The position numbers were made by a program, and so were the translations under genes. The notes beneath the pieces were generated by a model that was not told the DNA's origin, searched no databases, and was given only the letters and a program-made list of their open reading frames with translations. This document shows positions 17,505 through 26,563 of a stretch of 64,000 nt of DNA, piece after piece; within the stretch, counting starts at the first letter, position 1; every line of letters starts with the position of its first letter. The stretch spans positions 1,116,001 to 1,180,000 of the forward strand of contig CANLPY010000001.1 in assembly GCA_947493165.1 (NCBI GenBank), given 5' to 3'. The stretch is from an uncultured Erythrobacter sp. GTDB taxonomy: Bacteria > Pseudomonadota > Alphaproteobacteria > Sphingomonadales > Sphingomonadaceae.

Positions 17505-18083
17505 TTACGCAGCCTGCCTGATTTTCTTCAGCTTCTTCAGAGCCATGCCGCGCTTCAGGCGGCTGAGGTGGTCGATGAACAGAATGCCTTCGAGGTGATC
17601 CATTTCGTGCTGGATGCAGGTGGCCATCATGCCTTCAAGGTCTTCTTCATGGGTCTTGCCCTCGACGTCCTGATAGCGGACGCGGCAGGTCGCCGGGCGG
17701 TCTACGTCGGCGTAAATCTCTGGAACGGAAAGGCAGCCTTCCTGATAGGTGGCCAGTTCCTCTGCCGGATCGAGAATTTCGGGATTTACGAAAACGCGCG
17801 GCTCTTTCTTCACTGGATAGTGCTTGTGAGCGCCCTCACCATCGCCGTGATCGTGACCGCATTCTTCAGGCTCTGCGTCCATGTCCGGCTCTTGCAAGTC
17901 GATCACCAACAAGCGCTTGGGCACGCCGACTTGGATCGCGGCCAGGCCAATGCCCGGCGCATCATACATCGTCTCAAACATATCAGCGACGAGTGTTTTC
18001 AATTCGTCATCAAACTCTGTGACAGGTTCAGACACGATCTTGAGCCGGGGATCCGGCACTTCTAGGATTTCACGAATAGCCAT
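17505..18083 (-). CDS. def: peptide deformylase with a His-rich insert
   Basis: Removes the formyl group from the initiator methionine. The 192-residue protein has the three motifs GIGLAAIQVG (44-53), EGCLSVP (metal ligand C117) and QHEMDHLEG (ligands H159 and H163, catalytic E160). Between beta strands, residues about 66-92 form an extra acidic/His-rich loop (EPEECGHDHGDGEGAHKH) that ordinary deformylases of about 168-178 residues lack. fmt, its metabolic partner, is close by but divergent across recR. Confidence 0.95.
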   Translation of the reverse strand: MAIREILEVPDPRLKIVSEPVTEFDDELKTLVADMFETMYDAPGIGLAAIQVGVPKRLLVIDLQEPDMDAEPEECGHDHGDGEGAHKHYPVKKEPRVFVNPEILDPAEELATYQEGCLSVPEIYADVDRPATCRVRYQDVEGKTHEEDLEGMMATCIQHEMDHLEGILFIDHLSRLKRGMALKKLKKIRQAA

Positions 18084-18169
18084 GAGGGTGATTTAGTGCC
18101 TGATGCCTGCGCTCGCAAGCGGAAGGGTCCGATCAGTGTGATTGGATATGTATCGGTCGGGTAACCGAG

Positions 18170-18249
18170 GCCAGCCCGCGCCCTCCACCCTTCCACTCGG
18201 ATGGTATCCGAAACTGCTCCGGGTGGAAGGGTGGAGGGCGCGGGCTGGC
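18170..18249. repeat. 27-bp perfect inverted repeat with nested hairpin in its loop
   Basis: The left arm 18170-18196 (begins GCCAGCCCGCGCC, ends CTTCCAC) is exactly complementary to the right arm 18223-18249. The 26-base loop holds a second hairpin, TCGGAT-GGT-ATCCGA (18197-18211). It lies in the 186-base gap between recR and def, both on the minus strand. It could be a strong terminator after recR, but length and GC content suggest a dispersed palindromic repeat. No target duplication or coding capacity was noted. Confidence 0.9.
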
Positions 18250-18269
18250 TGGGTCTTAAACAAGAACGA

Positions 18270-18866
18270 TCAATCCACCGGCCTCCTAGCTCGCAAAGCC
18301 TGCGCTAGCGTGCCCTCGTCCAAATAATCCAGCTCTCCGCCAACCGGAAGCCCATGCGCGAGCTGGGTAATCCTAAGGCCGTGCGGTTCCAATCGCTCGG
18401 CAAGGTAATGTGCAGTCGTCTGCCCTTCTAAGGTCGCGTTCATGGCCAGCACTACCTCGTCCACTTCGCCGCCTTCAACCCGCGACAGCAAATCTGCAAT
18501 GTTCAAATCCTCTGGACCGATCCCATCAAGTGCTGAAAGTTTACCGCCCAAAACATGATATCGGCCTGAAAACAGCCGAGCGCGGTCGAGAGCCCAGACG
18601 TCAGCAACGTCTTCTACTACGCATAATGATTTCGCGTCACGGCGCGGATCAGCGCAAATGCCGCATGGATCGGTCGTGTCGACATTGCCGCAGGTCGCGC
18701 ATTCGACCAGCGTCTCATTCACGCTCGTTAACGCATCCAGCAGGGCGGGCAGCGCCCGGTCTCGGTTCTTAACCAGCCACAACACCGCGCGCCGGGCAGA
18801 GCGCGGCCCAAGGCCCGGAAGACGGGCCAATGTGCTCGATAACGCTTCGATCTCTTGCGATGCCAT
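18270..18866 (-). CDS. recR: recombination mediator protein RecR
   Basis: A 198-residue DNA repair protein acting with RecF/RecO to load RecA on gaps. It has a helix-hairpin-helix ([19 protein letters not shown]), a zinc finger of C56, C59, C68 and C71, a Toprim domain ([14 protein letters not shown] ... [21 protein letters not shown]) and a C-terminal Walker-B-like tail with [18 protein letters not shown] sequence ([14 protein letters not shown]). Length and order are normal. recR is divergent from fmt, with only 65 bases between the start codons. Confidence 0.96.
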   Translation of the reverse strand: MASQEIEALSSTLARLPGLGPRSARRAVLWLVKNRDRALPALLDALTSVNETLVECATCGNVDTTDPCGICADPRRDAKSLCVVEDVADVWALDRARLFSGRYHVLGGKLSALDGIGPEDLNIADLLSRVEGGEVDEVVLAMNATLEGQTTAHYLAERLEPHGLRITQLAHGLPVGGELDYLDEGTLAQALRARRPVD

Positions 18867-18931
18867 GGGCAGAGAGATAGGGGCTGGCGCTCTGACACGA
18901 AAGGCCAGCAGACAAGGTTATGCGACCAAAC

Positions 18932-19849
18932 ATGCGGATCATCTTTATGGGAACGCCAGATTTTGCCGTTCCGGCGTTGGTAGCATTGCATGATGCGGGG
19001 CATGATGTGGCGTGTGTTTACACTCAGCCACCGCGACCGGCGGGACGGGGCAAAAAGCTGCGCCCTTCCCCGGTTCAGGCGAAGGCAGAAGAGCTGGGCC
19101 TGCCAGTGCGCCACCCAAAATCGCTCAAAGGCGAGGAAGCGCAGGCTGAGTTTGCGGCGCTTGGCGCAGATGTCGCTGTAGTTGCGGCTTACGGCCTGAT
19201 CCTTCCGCAAGCGGTGCTCGATGCGCCCGCGCATGGCTGCCTCAACATCCACGCGTCGTTGTTGCCGCGTTGGAGAGGGGCCGCGCCGATCCACCGCGCG
19301 ATCATGGCAGGTGACGAGCAAACCGGCGTGACAATTATGCAGATGGAAGCAGGCCTTGATACCGGGCCGATGCTGGCAAAGGTTACGGCACCAGTGCTGG
19401 ACAAGACGACTGGTGAATTGACCGCAGAATTGGCGGATCTGGGCGCGAACGCAATGGTCGAAGTTTTGGCTGATCTGGAAAATATTTCCGCACAAATACA
19501 GGATGATGCGCTCAGCACTTATGCGCCCAAGATCGATAAGGCTGAGGCGCGGATTGTCTGGTCCCGCCCGGCCCGTGATTTGGTTAGACATGTGCACGGC
19601 CTAGCTCCCTTCCCCGGCGCGTGGTTTGAGATCGCTGGTGCGAACGGGCCGGAACGTGTGAAGCTGCTGCGCGCAGAATTCGTGGACGGAATAGGCAAGG
19701 CTGGCGAAGTCCTGGATGATGACCTGACCATCGCGAGCGGAAACGGGGCGTTGCGTCCTGTGATACTGCAACGCGCGGGAAAGCCATCGATGGATCGCGG
19801 TGATTTCCTGCGCGGCCGGCCAATCACAAAAGGCACGGTCTTGAAGTGA
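18932..19849 (+). CDS. fmt: methionyl-tRNA formyltransferase
   Basis: Formylates initiator Met-tRNA. The N-terminal catalytic domain shows [40 protein letters not shown] (catalytic N, H) and [17 protein letters not shown] (catalytic D). A C-terminal tRNA-binding domain follows (about 205-305). The frame also opens at ATG 18920 with four extra residues; the family start MRIIF at 18932 was chosen, although AAGG at 18914-18917 leaves this open. truA overlaps its stop by 4 bases. Confidence 0.94.
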   Translation: MRIIFMGTPDFAVPALVALHDAGHDVACVYTQPPRPAGRGKKLRPSPVQAKAEELGLPVRHPKSLKGEEAQAEFAALGADVAVVAAYGLILPQAVLDAPAHGCLNIHASLLPRWRGAAPIHRAIMAGDEQTGVTIMQMEAGLDTGPMLAKVTAPVLDKTTGELTAELADLGANAMVEVLADLENISAQIQDDALSTYAPKIDKAEARIVWSRPARDLVRHVHGLAPFPGAWFEIAGANGPERVKLLRAEFVDGIGKAGEVLDDDLTIASGNGALRPVILQRAGKPSMDRGDFLRGRPITKGTVLK

Positions 19850-20634
19850 CCCGCTTCGCGCTCACGTTAGAATTTGACGGCACAACCTATCAGGGGTTGC
19901 AACGGCAAAAGCATGGACCAAGCGTTCAACAAGCGATCGAGGAAGCCGCGCACAAGATCACCGGTGAAGATGCGCAATTGTTGAGCGCTGGCCGGACGGA
20001 CGCTGGCGTCCACGCCCTCGCCATGCGCAGCCATATGGACATTGAAAAGGACCTGACGCCTTTTCGTTTTATGGAGGCATTGAACGCGCAGCTCCGCCCA
20101 GAACCGATTGCGGTGAAGGCGTGTGAGGTTGTGGACGATGACTGGCATTCCCGCTTTTCCTGCGTCGGGCGGCGCTATCTCTACCGGATCGTCAACCGCC
20201 GCGCGCCGCTAACATTTGAGTATAAACGCGCTTGGCAGATCGGTGCGGAAATGGACGTTGCCGCCATGGCAGATGCAGCGCAAGTGCTGGTCGGACGGCA
20301 TGACTTCACGACATTTCGATCCGTCAGATGCCAAGCGAAGGATCCTGTGAAAACGCTCGACCGGTTTGAAGTCGAAGAGGTCACAACCCCGCTCGGCCCA
20401 GAAATCCATATCCACGCTGCCGCGCGCAGCTTCCTGCACCATCAAGTGCGTTCAATGGTCGGCTCGCTCAAACTGGTGGGGGTAGGCACATGGGACAAAT
20501 CCCAGCTTGCATCAGCCCTTGCGGCCAAGGATCGCCAGGCTCTGGGCCACAATGCCCCGCCCCACGGCTTATATTTCATGGAAGCGATCTATCCATCGGA
20601 TCAGGCGGACACACTTGACCTAACGTCACCCTAG
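19846..20634 (+). CDS. truA: tRNA pseudouridine(38-40) synthase
   Basis: A 262-residue enzyme isomerising uridines in the anticodon arm. The catalytic Asp is in [11 protein letters not shown], with RRYLYRI and [13 protein letters not shown] as further family signatures. The start GTG overlaps the fmt TGA (GTGA), so translation is coupled. The fmt-truA order is common in alphaproteobacteria. Confidence 0.95.
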   Translation: MTRFALTLEFDGTTYQGLQRQKHGPSVQQAIEEAAHKITGEDAQLLSAGRTDAGVHALAMRSHMDIEKDLTPFRFMEALNAQLRPEPIAVKACEVVDDDWHSRFSCVGRRYLYRIVNRRAPLTFEYKRAWQIGAEMDVAAMADAAQVLVGRHDFTTFRSVRCQAKDPVKTLDRFEVEEVTTPLGPEIHIHAAARSFLHHQVRSMVGSLKLVGVGTWDKSQLASALAAKDRQALGHNAPPHGLYFMEAIYPSDQADTLDLTSP

Positions 20635-20701
20635 CCAAGGCCGCATTGCTGGCCTAGCCCGATTGCCTAGCCGAATGGCAAAGCAATTAAGGAGAGATCC
20701 C

Positions 20702-21814
20702 ATGACGACCGGTAAACAGCTTTTCACCACGCTTGATGCGGGCGGCGCATTAACGCTCGAAATCGCGGATGAGAGCTTCCCAGAGCCAACTGGCAATCAA
20801 GTGCTGGTTAAAATGGAAGCGGCGCCGATAAACCCATCGGACCTCGCGATCCTGACCAGCGCTGCTGACTTTGAAAACGCCGAATATTCCGAAGGCAAAG
20901 TCGTGGCACAAATGCCGGAGCCCTTCCTATCTGGTCAGCGCGGCCGCCATGGACAGCGTTTGCCAGCAGGCAACGAAGGCGCAGGCACAGTTATGGCAAC
21001 TGGTGATGGCGATATGGCCAAGGCTTTGATGGGTCAGCGGGTTGCCTGCGTTCCGGGCAATGCGTTCAGCCAATACGCTATCGCGGATGCCATGATGTGC
21101 TTGCCACTAGGCGATCACAGTTCAGAAGTGGGCGCATCCAGCTTCGTCAATCCGATGACAGCTCTTGGCTTTGTCGAAACGGCTAAGATGGAGGGGCATG
21201 ATGCAATCATCCACCTCGCAGCGGCATCAAACCTTGGTCAGATGCTCAACAAAATTTGCCTCGAAGACGGCATGAAATTGGTCAATATCGTGCGCCGGCA
21301 AGAGCACGTGGATCTGCTGAAAGGTCTTGGCGCGCAGTATGTCGTGAACTCATCTGATGATGACTACATGAAACAATTGCGCGCAGCGATTTCTGAAACC
21401 GGCGCATTCCTAGGCTTTGATCCGATTGGCGGTGGTCAAAACACCGACCACGTCTTGAAAGCGATGGAGCAGGTTGCAGTCAACCAAATGGACGAGTTTT
21501 CGCGCTATGGCTCCAACCAAGACAAGAAGATGTACCAATATGGCCGGTTGGACCTACAGAATCCCACGATCCTGACGCCGTCCTACGGTCTGCAATGGAC
21601 GGTTTCAGGTTGGCTGCTGACGCCATTCCTTGCCAAGGCAGGTATGGAAACGGTGGTAAAGATGCGCACCCGTGTGCAGCAAAACATCACGACCACATTT
21701 GCCAGTAGCTACAAGGCGAAGGTCAATCTCAATGAGATGCTGACCAAAGACGCGATCCTAGATTACCGCCAGATGAAAACCGGCGAGAAGTATCTGGTCA
21801 CACCGTGGAGCTGA
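20702..21814 (+). CDS. MDR-family (zinc-binding dehydrogenase-like) oxidoreductase
   Basis: A 370-residue medium-chain dehydrogenase/reductase. An N-terminal GroES-like domain contains APINPSDLAIL and GNEGAGTV, the latter where zinc enzymes have GHE, so this is a zinc-free reductase. A Rossmann domain follows (IIHLAAASNLGQML, LVNIVRRQEHVDLLKGLGAQYVVNS). AAGGAGA 8 bases before ATG 20702 decides the start over an ATG 39 bases upstream. Homologues act on quinones or enoyl compounds; the substrate is unknown. It is single, ending at a terminator shared with the asparaginase gene. Confidence 0.85.
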   Translation: MTTGKQLFTTLDAGGALTLEIADESFPEPTGNQVLVKMEAAPINPSDLAILTSAADFENAEYSEGKVVAQMPEPFLSGQRGRHGQRLPAGNEGAGTVMATGDGDMAKALMGQRVACVPGNAFSQYAIADAMMCLPLGDHSSEVGASSFVNPMTALGFVETAKMEGHDAIIHLAAASNLGQMLNKICLEDGMKLVNIVRRQEHVDLLKGLGAQYVVNSSDDDYMKQLRAAISETGAFLGFDPIGGGQNTDHVLKAMEQVAVNQMDEFSRYGSNQDKKMYQYGRLDLQNPTILTPSYGLQWTVSGWLLTPFLAKAGMETVVKMRTRVQQNITTTFASSYKAKVNLNEMLTKDAILDYRQMKTGEKYLVTPWS

Positions 21815-21819
21815 TTTGA

Positions 21820-21851
21820 TTGGACCGCGCCCCATCTCGGGCGCGGTCCAA
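21820..21851. terminator. bidirectional terminator hairpin
   Basis: A perfect 13-bp stem (TTGGACCGCGCCC at 21820-21832 with 21839-21851) and a six-base loop lie directly between the convergent MDR reductase and asparaginase genes. It should end both transcripts. Confidence 0.8.
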
Positions 21852-21852
21852 A

Positions 21853-22833
21853 CTACCTCTTATCAAAATACTCTTGTACCTCGCCCACGTCAGAAATGCC
21901 GCTCGCGATCAGCATTTGTAGCAATATCCGCGCTTTTTGCGGATTGAGCGCGCGCGCGGCGACAAATCTGTTCTCGTCATCCTCAGGCTCACGGTCCACC
22001 AGCCCTTCCTCCAAGCGGCTTGCCCGCACAATCGGCATACCGTTCGCAGCAAGCGCGACCAGCGCCATACGCACAGAATCCGGCATATTGCCTTCACCCA
22101 GTCCCGCGACAACGATACCGCGCGTGTTGTCACTCACCAAGCGGTCGGCGTAGTCGGGCGTCATCCCGGCATGAACAAACAGGATTGGAACATCAGGTAG
22201 GTCTACGCGGAATGGAAAGCGCGCATCCTCACCCACGCGCCACGGGGCGCCAAACCAATCGAGAGCGCTAGGCGTCACCAATCCAACCGAACCGCGCGGA
22301 AAGCCCTGAAAGGCGTCGGTCCCACGCGTGCGGCTTTTGCGAATATCCCGCGCTGCAAAAACGCGGTCCCCCATGACCACCAGCACGCCGCGTCCGGCCG
22401 CCTGAGCATCAGAGGCAACGCGCGCGGCATTGGCGAAGTTGCGCAGGCCATCATAGCCAACAGCGGTGGCCGGACGCATCGCTCCGACCAGCACAACAGG
22501 TTTGCTGGTCGGCAATGTCAGGTCGAGCAGAAACGCTGTCTCCTCCACCGTATCCGTACCGTGCGTGATAATAATGCCGTCGCAATCAGGATCAGCAATT
22601 GCCGCGCTTGCCGCCTCATGCAGATCCGCCCAAATGGCCGGGCTCATATCTTCTGAACCGATATTGGCGATCTGCTGGCCAGAAAACACGGCATCGACGC
22701 CCAATTCATCGACTCGCGCAAGAAATTCACCAATCCCAATTTGACCGGGGCGATAGTCATGCCGCGTCGCCGAATCAGCAGCGCCTGCGATGGTGCCTCC
22801 GGTGGCAAGAACAGTAAGATTGGGGGAGTTCAT
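21853..22833 (-). CDS. L-asparaginase (type I/II family)
   Basis: A 326-residue asparaginase hydrolysing asparagine to aspartate and ammonia. The two threonine motifs are ATGGTIAG near the N-terminus (nucleophile T14) and IITHGTDTVEETA, with VLVGAMRP after it. No signal peptide is present with the chosen ATG 22833, which matches the family start; an upstream in-frame ATG at 22878 adds a hydrophobic-looking stretch that could be read as a poor leader. A cytoplasmic enzyme is the simpler reading. Confidence 0.92.
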   Translation of the reverse strand: MNSPNLTVLATGGTIAGAADSATRHDYRPGQIGIGEFLARVDELGVDAVFSGQQIANIGSEDMSPAIWADLHEAASAAIADPDCDGIIITHGTDTVEETAFLLDLTLPTSKPVVLVGAMRPATAVGYDGLRNFANAARVASDAQAAGRGVLVVMGDRVFAARDIRKSRTRGTDAFQGFPRGSVGLVTPSALDWFGAPWRVGEDARFPFRVDLPDVPILFVHAGMTPDYADRLVSDNTRGIVVAGLGEGNMPDSVRMALVALAANGMPIVRASRLEEGLVDREPEDDENRFVAARALNPQKARILLQMLIASGISDVGEVQEYFDKR

Positions 22834-22878
22834 ACCGGGCGCAAATAGCCACAAATGCAATAATCCGCCACACAGCAA

Positions 22879-22906
22879 TTGATTTTCAAGAATTGCACGC
22901 TAGAAG
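22879..22906 (+). promoter_or_regulatory. probable promoter of tRNA-Val
   Basis: TTGATT (22879-22884), a 16-base spacer and TAGAAG (22901-22906) lie 24 bases before the mature tRNA. Both boxes are imperfect; the position supports the call. Confidence 0.45.
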
Positions 22907-22929
22907 CGCCTCTTCCGCTGGAGATGAGC

Positions 22930-23005
22930 GGGCGATTAGCTCAGTTGGTAGAGCATCTCGTTTACACCGAGAGGGTCGGCAGTTCGAGCCTGTCATCGCC
23001 CACCA
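22930..23005 (+). tRNA. tRNA-Val (anticodon TAC), CCA encoded
   Basis: Cloverleaf by eye: acceptor GGGCGAT/ATCGCCC, D arm GCTC-AGTTGGTA-GAGC, anticodon stem TCTCG/CGAGA with loop TTTACAC (anticodon TAC), T loop TTCGAGC in a paired arm, discriminator A at 23002 and CCA at 23003-23005. It reads GUA codons and, with modification, other valine codons. Confidence 0.96.
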
Positions 23006-23111
23006 TTTCCACGACGTACGGCCCCCGGTTTGGAGAGGCGGCGTCTCGCGCAACATCTCAACAATCCAAAGCACTCGACGCGCGCGGTGATTCGCGGCAA
23101 AGCATTGCGCC

Positions 23112-24329
23112 ATGCAAGGGCTCAACATTGGAATTGCAGGATGCGGACCGGCGGGCCTTGCCGCTGCATTGATGCTGCACCGCAGCGGCCATCAAATCAC
23201 GCTATTCGATCAGTTTGATGAGCCGGGGCCAGTCGGATCGGGTCTGATGATCCAGCCAACAGGCATGGCCGTGCTCGTAAAATTGGGCCTGGCAAACGAG
23301 GTCGCCCGGCGTGGTTCACGCATACGCGGGCTTAAGGGACTGGATGAGCATGGCCGCACCGCGCTCGATGCGCACTACGATAAGCTGGGCCTTGCAGGCG
23401 CGTTTGGTATCGGAATTCACCGTGCCAGCCTTTTTACTGTGCTGTTTGATGCCGTGCAGCACGAAGGCATTCAGATCGAAACTGGCCGCGCGATTGCCGC
23501 AAGCTCGATCAACGCCACTGGCCGCTCTCTCAGCTTCTCAGATGGCAGCAAAAGCTGCGCGTTCGACCTAATCGTCGATGCCAGCGGATGGCAGACCGTT
23601 TTTGACGATACGCCAAAGAACATCCTCCCGTTCGGGGCCATTTGGGCAAGCTTACCGGTTGAAGCGGATGATCCATACGACTTGGGCCTGCTTGAGCAGC
23701 GATATCGCCGCGCAGGGCAGATGGTCGGCGTTCTGCCAATCGGATCGCGCACCGTAGACGGTCACCAAGAGGCCGCGTTTTTCTGGTCGCTAAAGGTGGC
23801 TGACCACGCCGTTTGGTGCGCGACACCAATAGACGAATGGAAAGCGCAAGTGCGAGCCTTATGGCCAGAAACATTGCCGCTGCTCGACCGGATCACATCG
23901 CGCGATCAGCTCACCTTTGCCCGCTATGCCCACCGAACCGCCAAACGCCCCGTTGGCAAACGCATGATTGCGATTGGCGATTCATGGCATTCCGCTAGTC
24001 CGCAGCTGGGCCAAGGCGCTAACATGGCGCTGCTGGATGCATGGTCGCTCCAGCGCGGATTGGCCGAGGGCCGCACCCTGGGTGAAGCCTTGCGGCTCGC
24101 CAAAGGCTGGCGGCGCGATCATGTCGACTTCTACCAATGGATAACGGCGTTCTTCACGCCCTTGTATCAGTCAGACGGCAGCATTGAGCCGTGGCTGCGT
24201 GACCGCATTCTCGCTCCGCTATCCCAAGTTTGGCCCATTTCGCGCATTCAAGCGCTGTTGATGAGCGGGATGTTTGGGTCGCCGCTCGCTTCACTTGGCC
24301 TTGATCCGCCCGATTATTCTTCGCTTTGA
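23112..24329 (+). CDS. FAD-dependent monooxygenase (group A flavoprotein hydroxylase family)
   Basis: A 405-residue flavoprotein. The N-terminal FAD Rossmann motif is GIAGCGPAGLAAA, and the second FAD/NADPH motif with GD is IAIGDSWHSASPQLGQGANMA. Between them lies the substrate domain, with the internal DASGWQ. Members hydroxylate aromatic or other small substrates or act in ubiquinone and carotenoid metabolism; nothing near it tells the substrate. Its 3' end overlaps the convergent tlpA gene by 16 bases. Confidence 0.85.
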   Translation: MQGLNIGIAGCGPAGLAAALMLHRSGHQITLFDQFDEPGPVGSGLMIQPTGMAVLVKLGLANEVARRGSRIRGLKGLDEHGRTALDAHYDKLGLAGAFGIGIHRASLFTVLFDAVQHEGIQIETGRAIAASSINATGRSLSFSDGSKSCAFDLIVDASGWQTVFDDTPKNILPFGAIWASLPVEADDPYDLGLLEQRYRRAGQMVGVLPIGSRTVDGHQEAAFFWSLKVADHAVWCATPIDEWKAQVRALWPETLPLLDRITSRDQLTFARYAHRTAKRPVGKRMIAIGDSWHSASPQLGQGANMALLDAWSLQRGLAEGRTLGEALRLAKGWRRDHVDFYQWITAFFTPLYQSDGSIEPWLRDRILAPLSQVWPISRIQALLMSGMFGSPLASLGLDPPDYSSL

Positions 24330-24913
24330 GCTTCAACGAGCGCCTCTGAAACTAACGCGATCGCATCTTCACTATCCCAGTGATAGCCACCCTTCACGCG
24401 AAGCAATTCCTTCCCGTTTGCATCGAAAAGAATCGTCAGCGGGAGCACTCCACCATTGTCGAGCGCCCGGTCCAGACTTCCTGTCTGATCAAGCCAAGGC
24501 TCCAAATTCTGATATCTATGCTTGGCAAAGAACGACTCCACCAATTCGGCGCCGCGCATGTCCTGACTCACTGTAATTACTCGTAAATCGCTGCCCATTT
24601 CTTGAGCAAGGCCGTCAAGAGTGGGCATCTCAATCACACATGGCGCGCACCATGTTGCCCAAAGATTGAGCAATACGGGCCTTCCCTTAAGTGATGCAAA
24701 ATGGAGCATATTGCCATCGGGATCTGTGAAAGACAGATCGGGCAATTTCGTGCCCGCTTGGCTAAGATCAACCTCCCCCACTTTACTGCCGCCCAAGTCT
24801 GACTTTTCAGCGCCCAAGTCACCGTGTTGTTGCGCGTCCTTTCCCGTCGTCCTATCGCATCCACCAAGCGTCAATGCGAGCGCAAGAACAAAGAACGGCA
24901 AACGAAGCGACAT
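24314..24913 (-). CDS. TlpA-family thiol:disulfide reductase lipoprotein
   Basis: A 199-residue periplasmic thioredoxin-fold lipoprotein. Residues 1-19 (MSLRLPFF...LTLGGC) form a lipoprotein signal with acceptor C19. After a Gly/Asp/Lys linker, the thioredoxin fold carries WCAPC (C89, C92) and the cis-proline region [10 protein letters not shown]. It likely delivers reductant for cytochrome c or cofactor assembly. A much longer open frame exists, but the signal peptide fixes the start. Its ATG overlaps the argH ATG on the other strand by 2 bases. Confidence 0.9.
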   Translation of the reverse strand: MSLRLPFFVLALALTLGGCDRTTGKDAQQHGDLGAEKSDLGGSKVGEVDLSQAGTKLPDLSFTDPDGNMLHFASLKGRPVLLNLWATWCAPCVIEMPTLDGLAQEMGSDLRVITVSQDMRGAELVESFFAKHRYQNLEPWLDQTGSLDRALDNGGVLPLTILFDANGKELLRVKGGYHWDSEDAIALVSEALVEAQSEE

Positions 24914-26306
24914 GAGCAAATCCAACACAATGTGGGGTGGCAGGTTCGTACAAGGACCTAGTGCAATCATGCGCGAAATCAATGCCTCCATTCCGTTCGA
25001 CAAGGCGCTCTGGCGACAAGATATTGCCGGCAGCCGAGCACATATCGCAATGTTGGCAACCCAAGGCATCGTGAGCGAGGAAGACGCGGCAGTCATCGAC
25101 GATGGGCTGTCTCAAATTGCGGAAGAGTATGAACGTGATGGCGTGCCTGAAGATTGGGATCTTGAAGATATTCACATGACAGTGGAGGCGCGCCTCACGG
25201 AGTTGGTCGGCCCAGTCGCCGGTCGGTTGCACACCGCCCGTAGCCGCAATGATCAGGTCGCGACCGATTTTAAGCTGTGGGTGCGCGGCACAATTGATGA
25301 CATGGACGCCGGCCTCTCTGAACTGCAGCGTGCCGTGGTTACACGCGCCGATGAGCACGCATCTAGTGTGATGCCCGGTTTCACTCATCTGCAAACCGCG
25401 CAGCCCGTTACCTTGGGCCACCATTTGATGGCCTATTATGAGATGTTGCGCCGCGACCGTTCTCGCCTTGCCGATGCCCGCGTTCGCCTCAACGAAAGCC
25501 CGCTGGGTAGTGCGGCGCTAGCAGGAACGGGTTTCCCGCTGGACCGCGACATGACTGCAAATGCGCTGAAATTTGACCGGCCAACGGCAAACTCGCTTGA
25601 TGCCGTATCCGACCGCGATTTTGCGATGGACTTCTTGTTTGCCGCGTCTACCTGCGCGGTGCACCTGTCCCGCCTTGCCGAAGAGTTCATCCTGTGGGCC
25701 AGCCAGCCCTTCGGCTTCGTGACGATGGCTGATACGCTCTCCACCGGCAGTTCCATCATGCCGCAAAAGAAAAACCCTGATGCGGCTGAATTGGTGCGCG
25801 GACATGCCGGCCGCGTGATTGGTTGCACCACAGCCTTGATGGTAACGATGAAGGGTCTGCCGCTCGCCTATTCAAAGGATATGCAAGACGATAAGCCGCC
25901 CGTATTCGAAGCTGCCAGCCTAATGGCGCTCAGCATTGCGGCCATGACAGGCATGGTTTCCGGCAGCACTTTCAAAACAGATCGGATGCGCGAGGCGGCG
26001 GAACTTGGCTATGCCACAGCAACCGACCTCGCCGATTGGCTGGTAACAGAGGCTGACATCCCATTTCGGGAGGCGCATCACATCACGGGTGCTGCGGTAA
26101 AAATGGCGGAAGAGCGTGGCTGCGCACTCGATGAATTGCCGCTCGACGACTTGCAGGCCATTGATGATCGAATTGATGAGCGCGTTTTCGCTGCGCTTTC
26201 CGTCGATGCGTCTGTTGCTGCGCGCGCTTCCTATGGCGGCACGGCGCCTGAACAGGTAAAGCGTCAAGTGGCGCAAGCCCGCGCCGACCTGGGAATGACA
26301 GAATGA
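24912..26306 (+). CDS. argH: argininosuccinate lyase
   Basis: Splits argininosuccinate into arginine and fumarate, the last step of arginine synthesis. The 464-residue protein has MWGGRF near its start, [13 protein letters not shown], and the superfamily signature [14 protein letters not shown] with the mobile catalytic loop. Two starts are possible: ATG 24912 and ATG 24930 (MWGGRF); neither has a strong Shine-Dalgarno. Its stop overlaps the next gene by ATGA, giving argH-lipoprotein-lysA as one transcript. Confidence 0.95.
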   Translation: MSKSNTMWGGRFVQGPSAIMREINASIPFDKALWRQDIAGSRAHIAMLATQGIVSEEDAAVIDDGLSQIAEEYERDGVPEDWDLEDIHMTVEARLTELVGPVAGRLHTARSRNDQVATDFKLWVRGTIDDMDAGLSELQRAVVTRADEHASSVMPGFTHLQTAQPVTLGHHLMAYYEMLRRDRSRLADARVRLNESPLGSAALAGTGFPLDRDMTANALKFDRPTANSLDAVSDRDFAMDFLFAASTCAVHLSRLAEEFILWASQPFGFVTMADTLSTGSSIMPQKKNPDAAELVRGHAGRVIGCTTALMVTMKGLPLAYSKDMQDDKPPVFEAASLMALSIAAMTGMVSGSTFKTDRMREAAELGYATATDLADWLVTEADIPFREAHHITGAAVKMAEERGCALDELPLDDLQAIDDRIDERVFAALSVDASVAARASYGGTAPEQVKRQVAQARADLGMTE

Positions 26307-26542
26307 TGCGGCTTTTGACGGCAGTTTTGGCGAGCGTAACTCTTAGCGCATGTGGCTCGCGTTCTGACTTGGCTCCACCAGAAGGCGCCAGCCTGCCGGT
26401 CGCCCCGCTCGGTGCCGAGACACCGCCCAACGCTGAAGAATTGTTAGAACGCGATGCTCTCGCCGCACCAGAACGTAGCGTGGAATTGCGTCGCCGCTCC
26501 GAAGAACGCGAAGACGATCCCTTCGACCTACCTCCTGAATAA
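26303..26542 (+). CDS. small lipoprotein, LptM (YifL)-like
   Basis: A 79-residue protein with a lipoprotein signal [17 protein letters not shown] and then [12 protein letters not shown], which resembles the CG-xx-G-x-L-x-x-P start of LptM/YifL. In E. coli, LptM helps LptD mature and is encoded before dapF; in other proteobacteria such a lipoprotein lies directly before lysA, as here. The rest is acidic, charged and probably unfolded. Coupled to argH by a 4-base overlap and 21 bases from lysA. Family assignment rests on motif and location. Confidence 0.65.
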   Translation: MMRLLTAVLASVTLSACGSRSDLAPPEGASLPVAPLGAETPPNAEELLERDALAAPERSVELRRRSEEREDDPFDLPPE

Positions 26543-26563
26543 AAAGCGACTTAGAACCCTTTA

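Noticed and set aside
18728..19597. A 289-codon open frame antisense to fmt
   Set aside because: fmt and recR explain both strands here with full motif sets.
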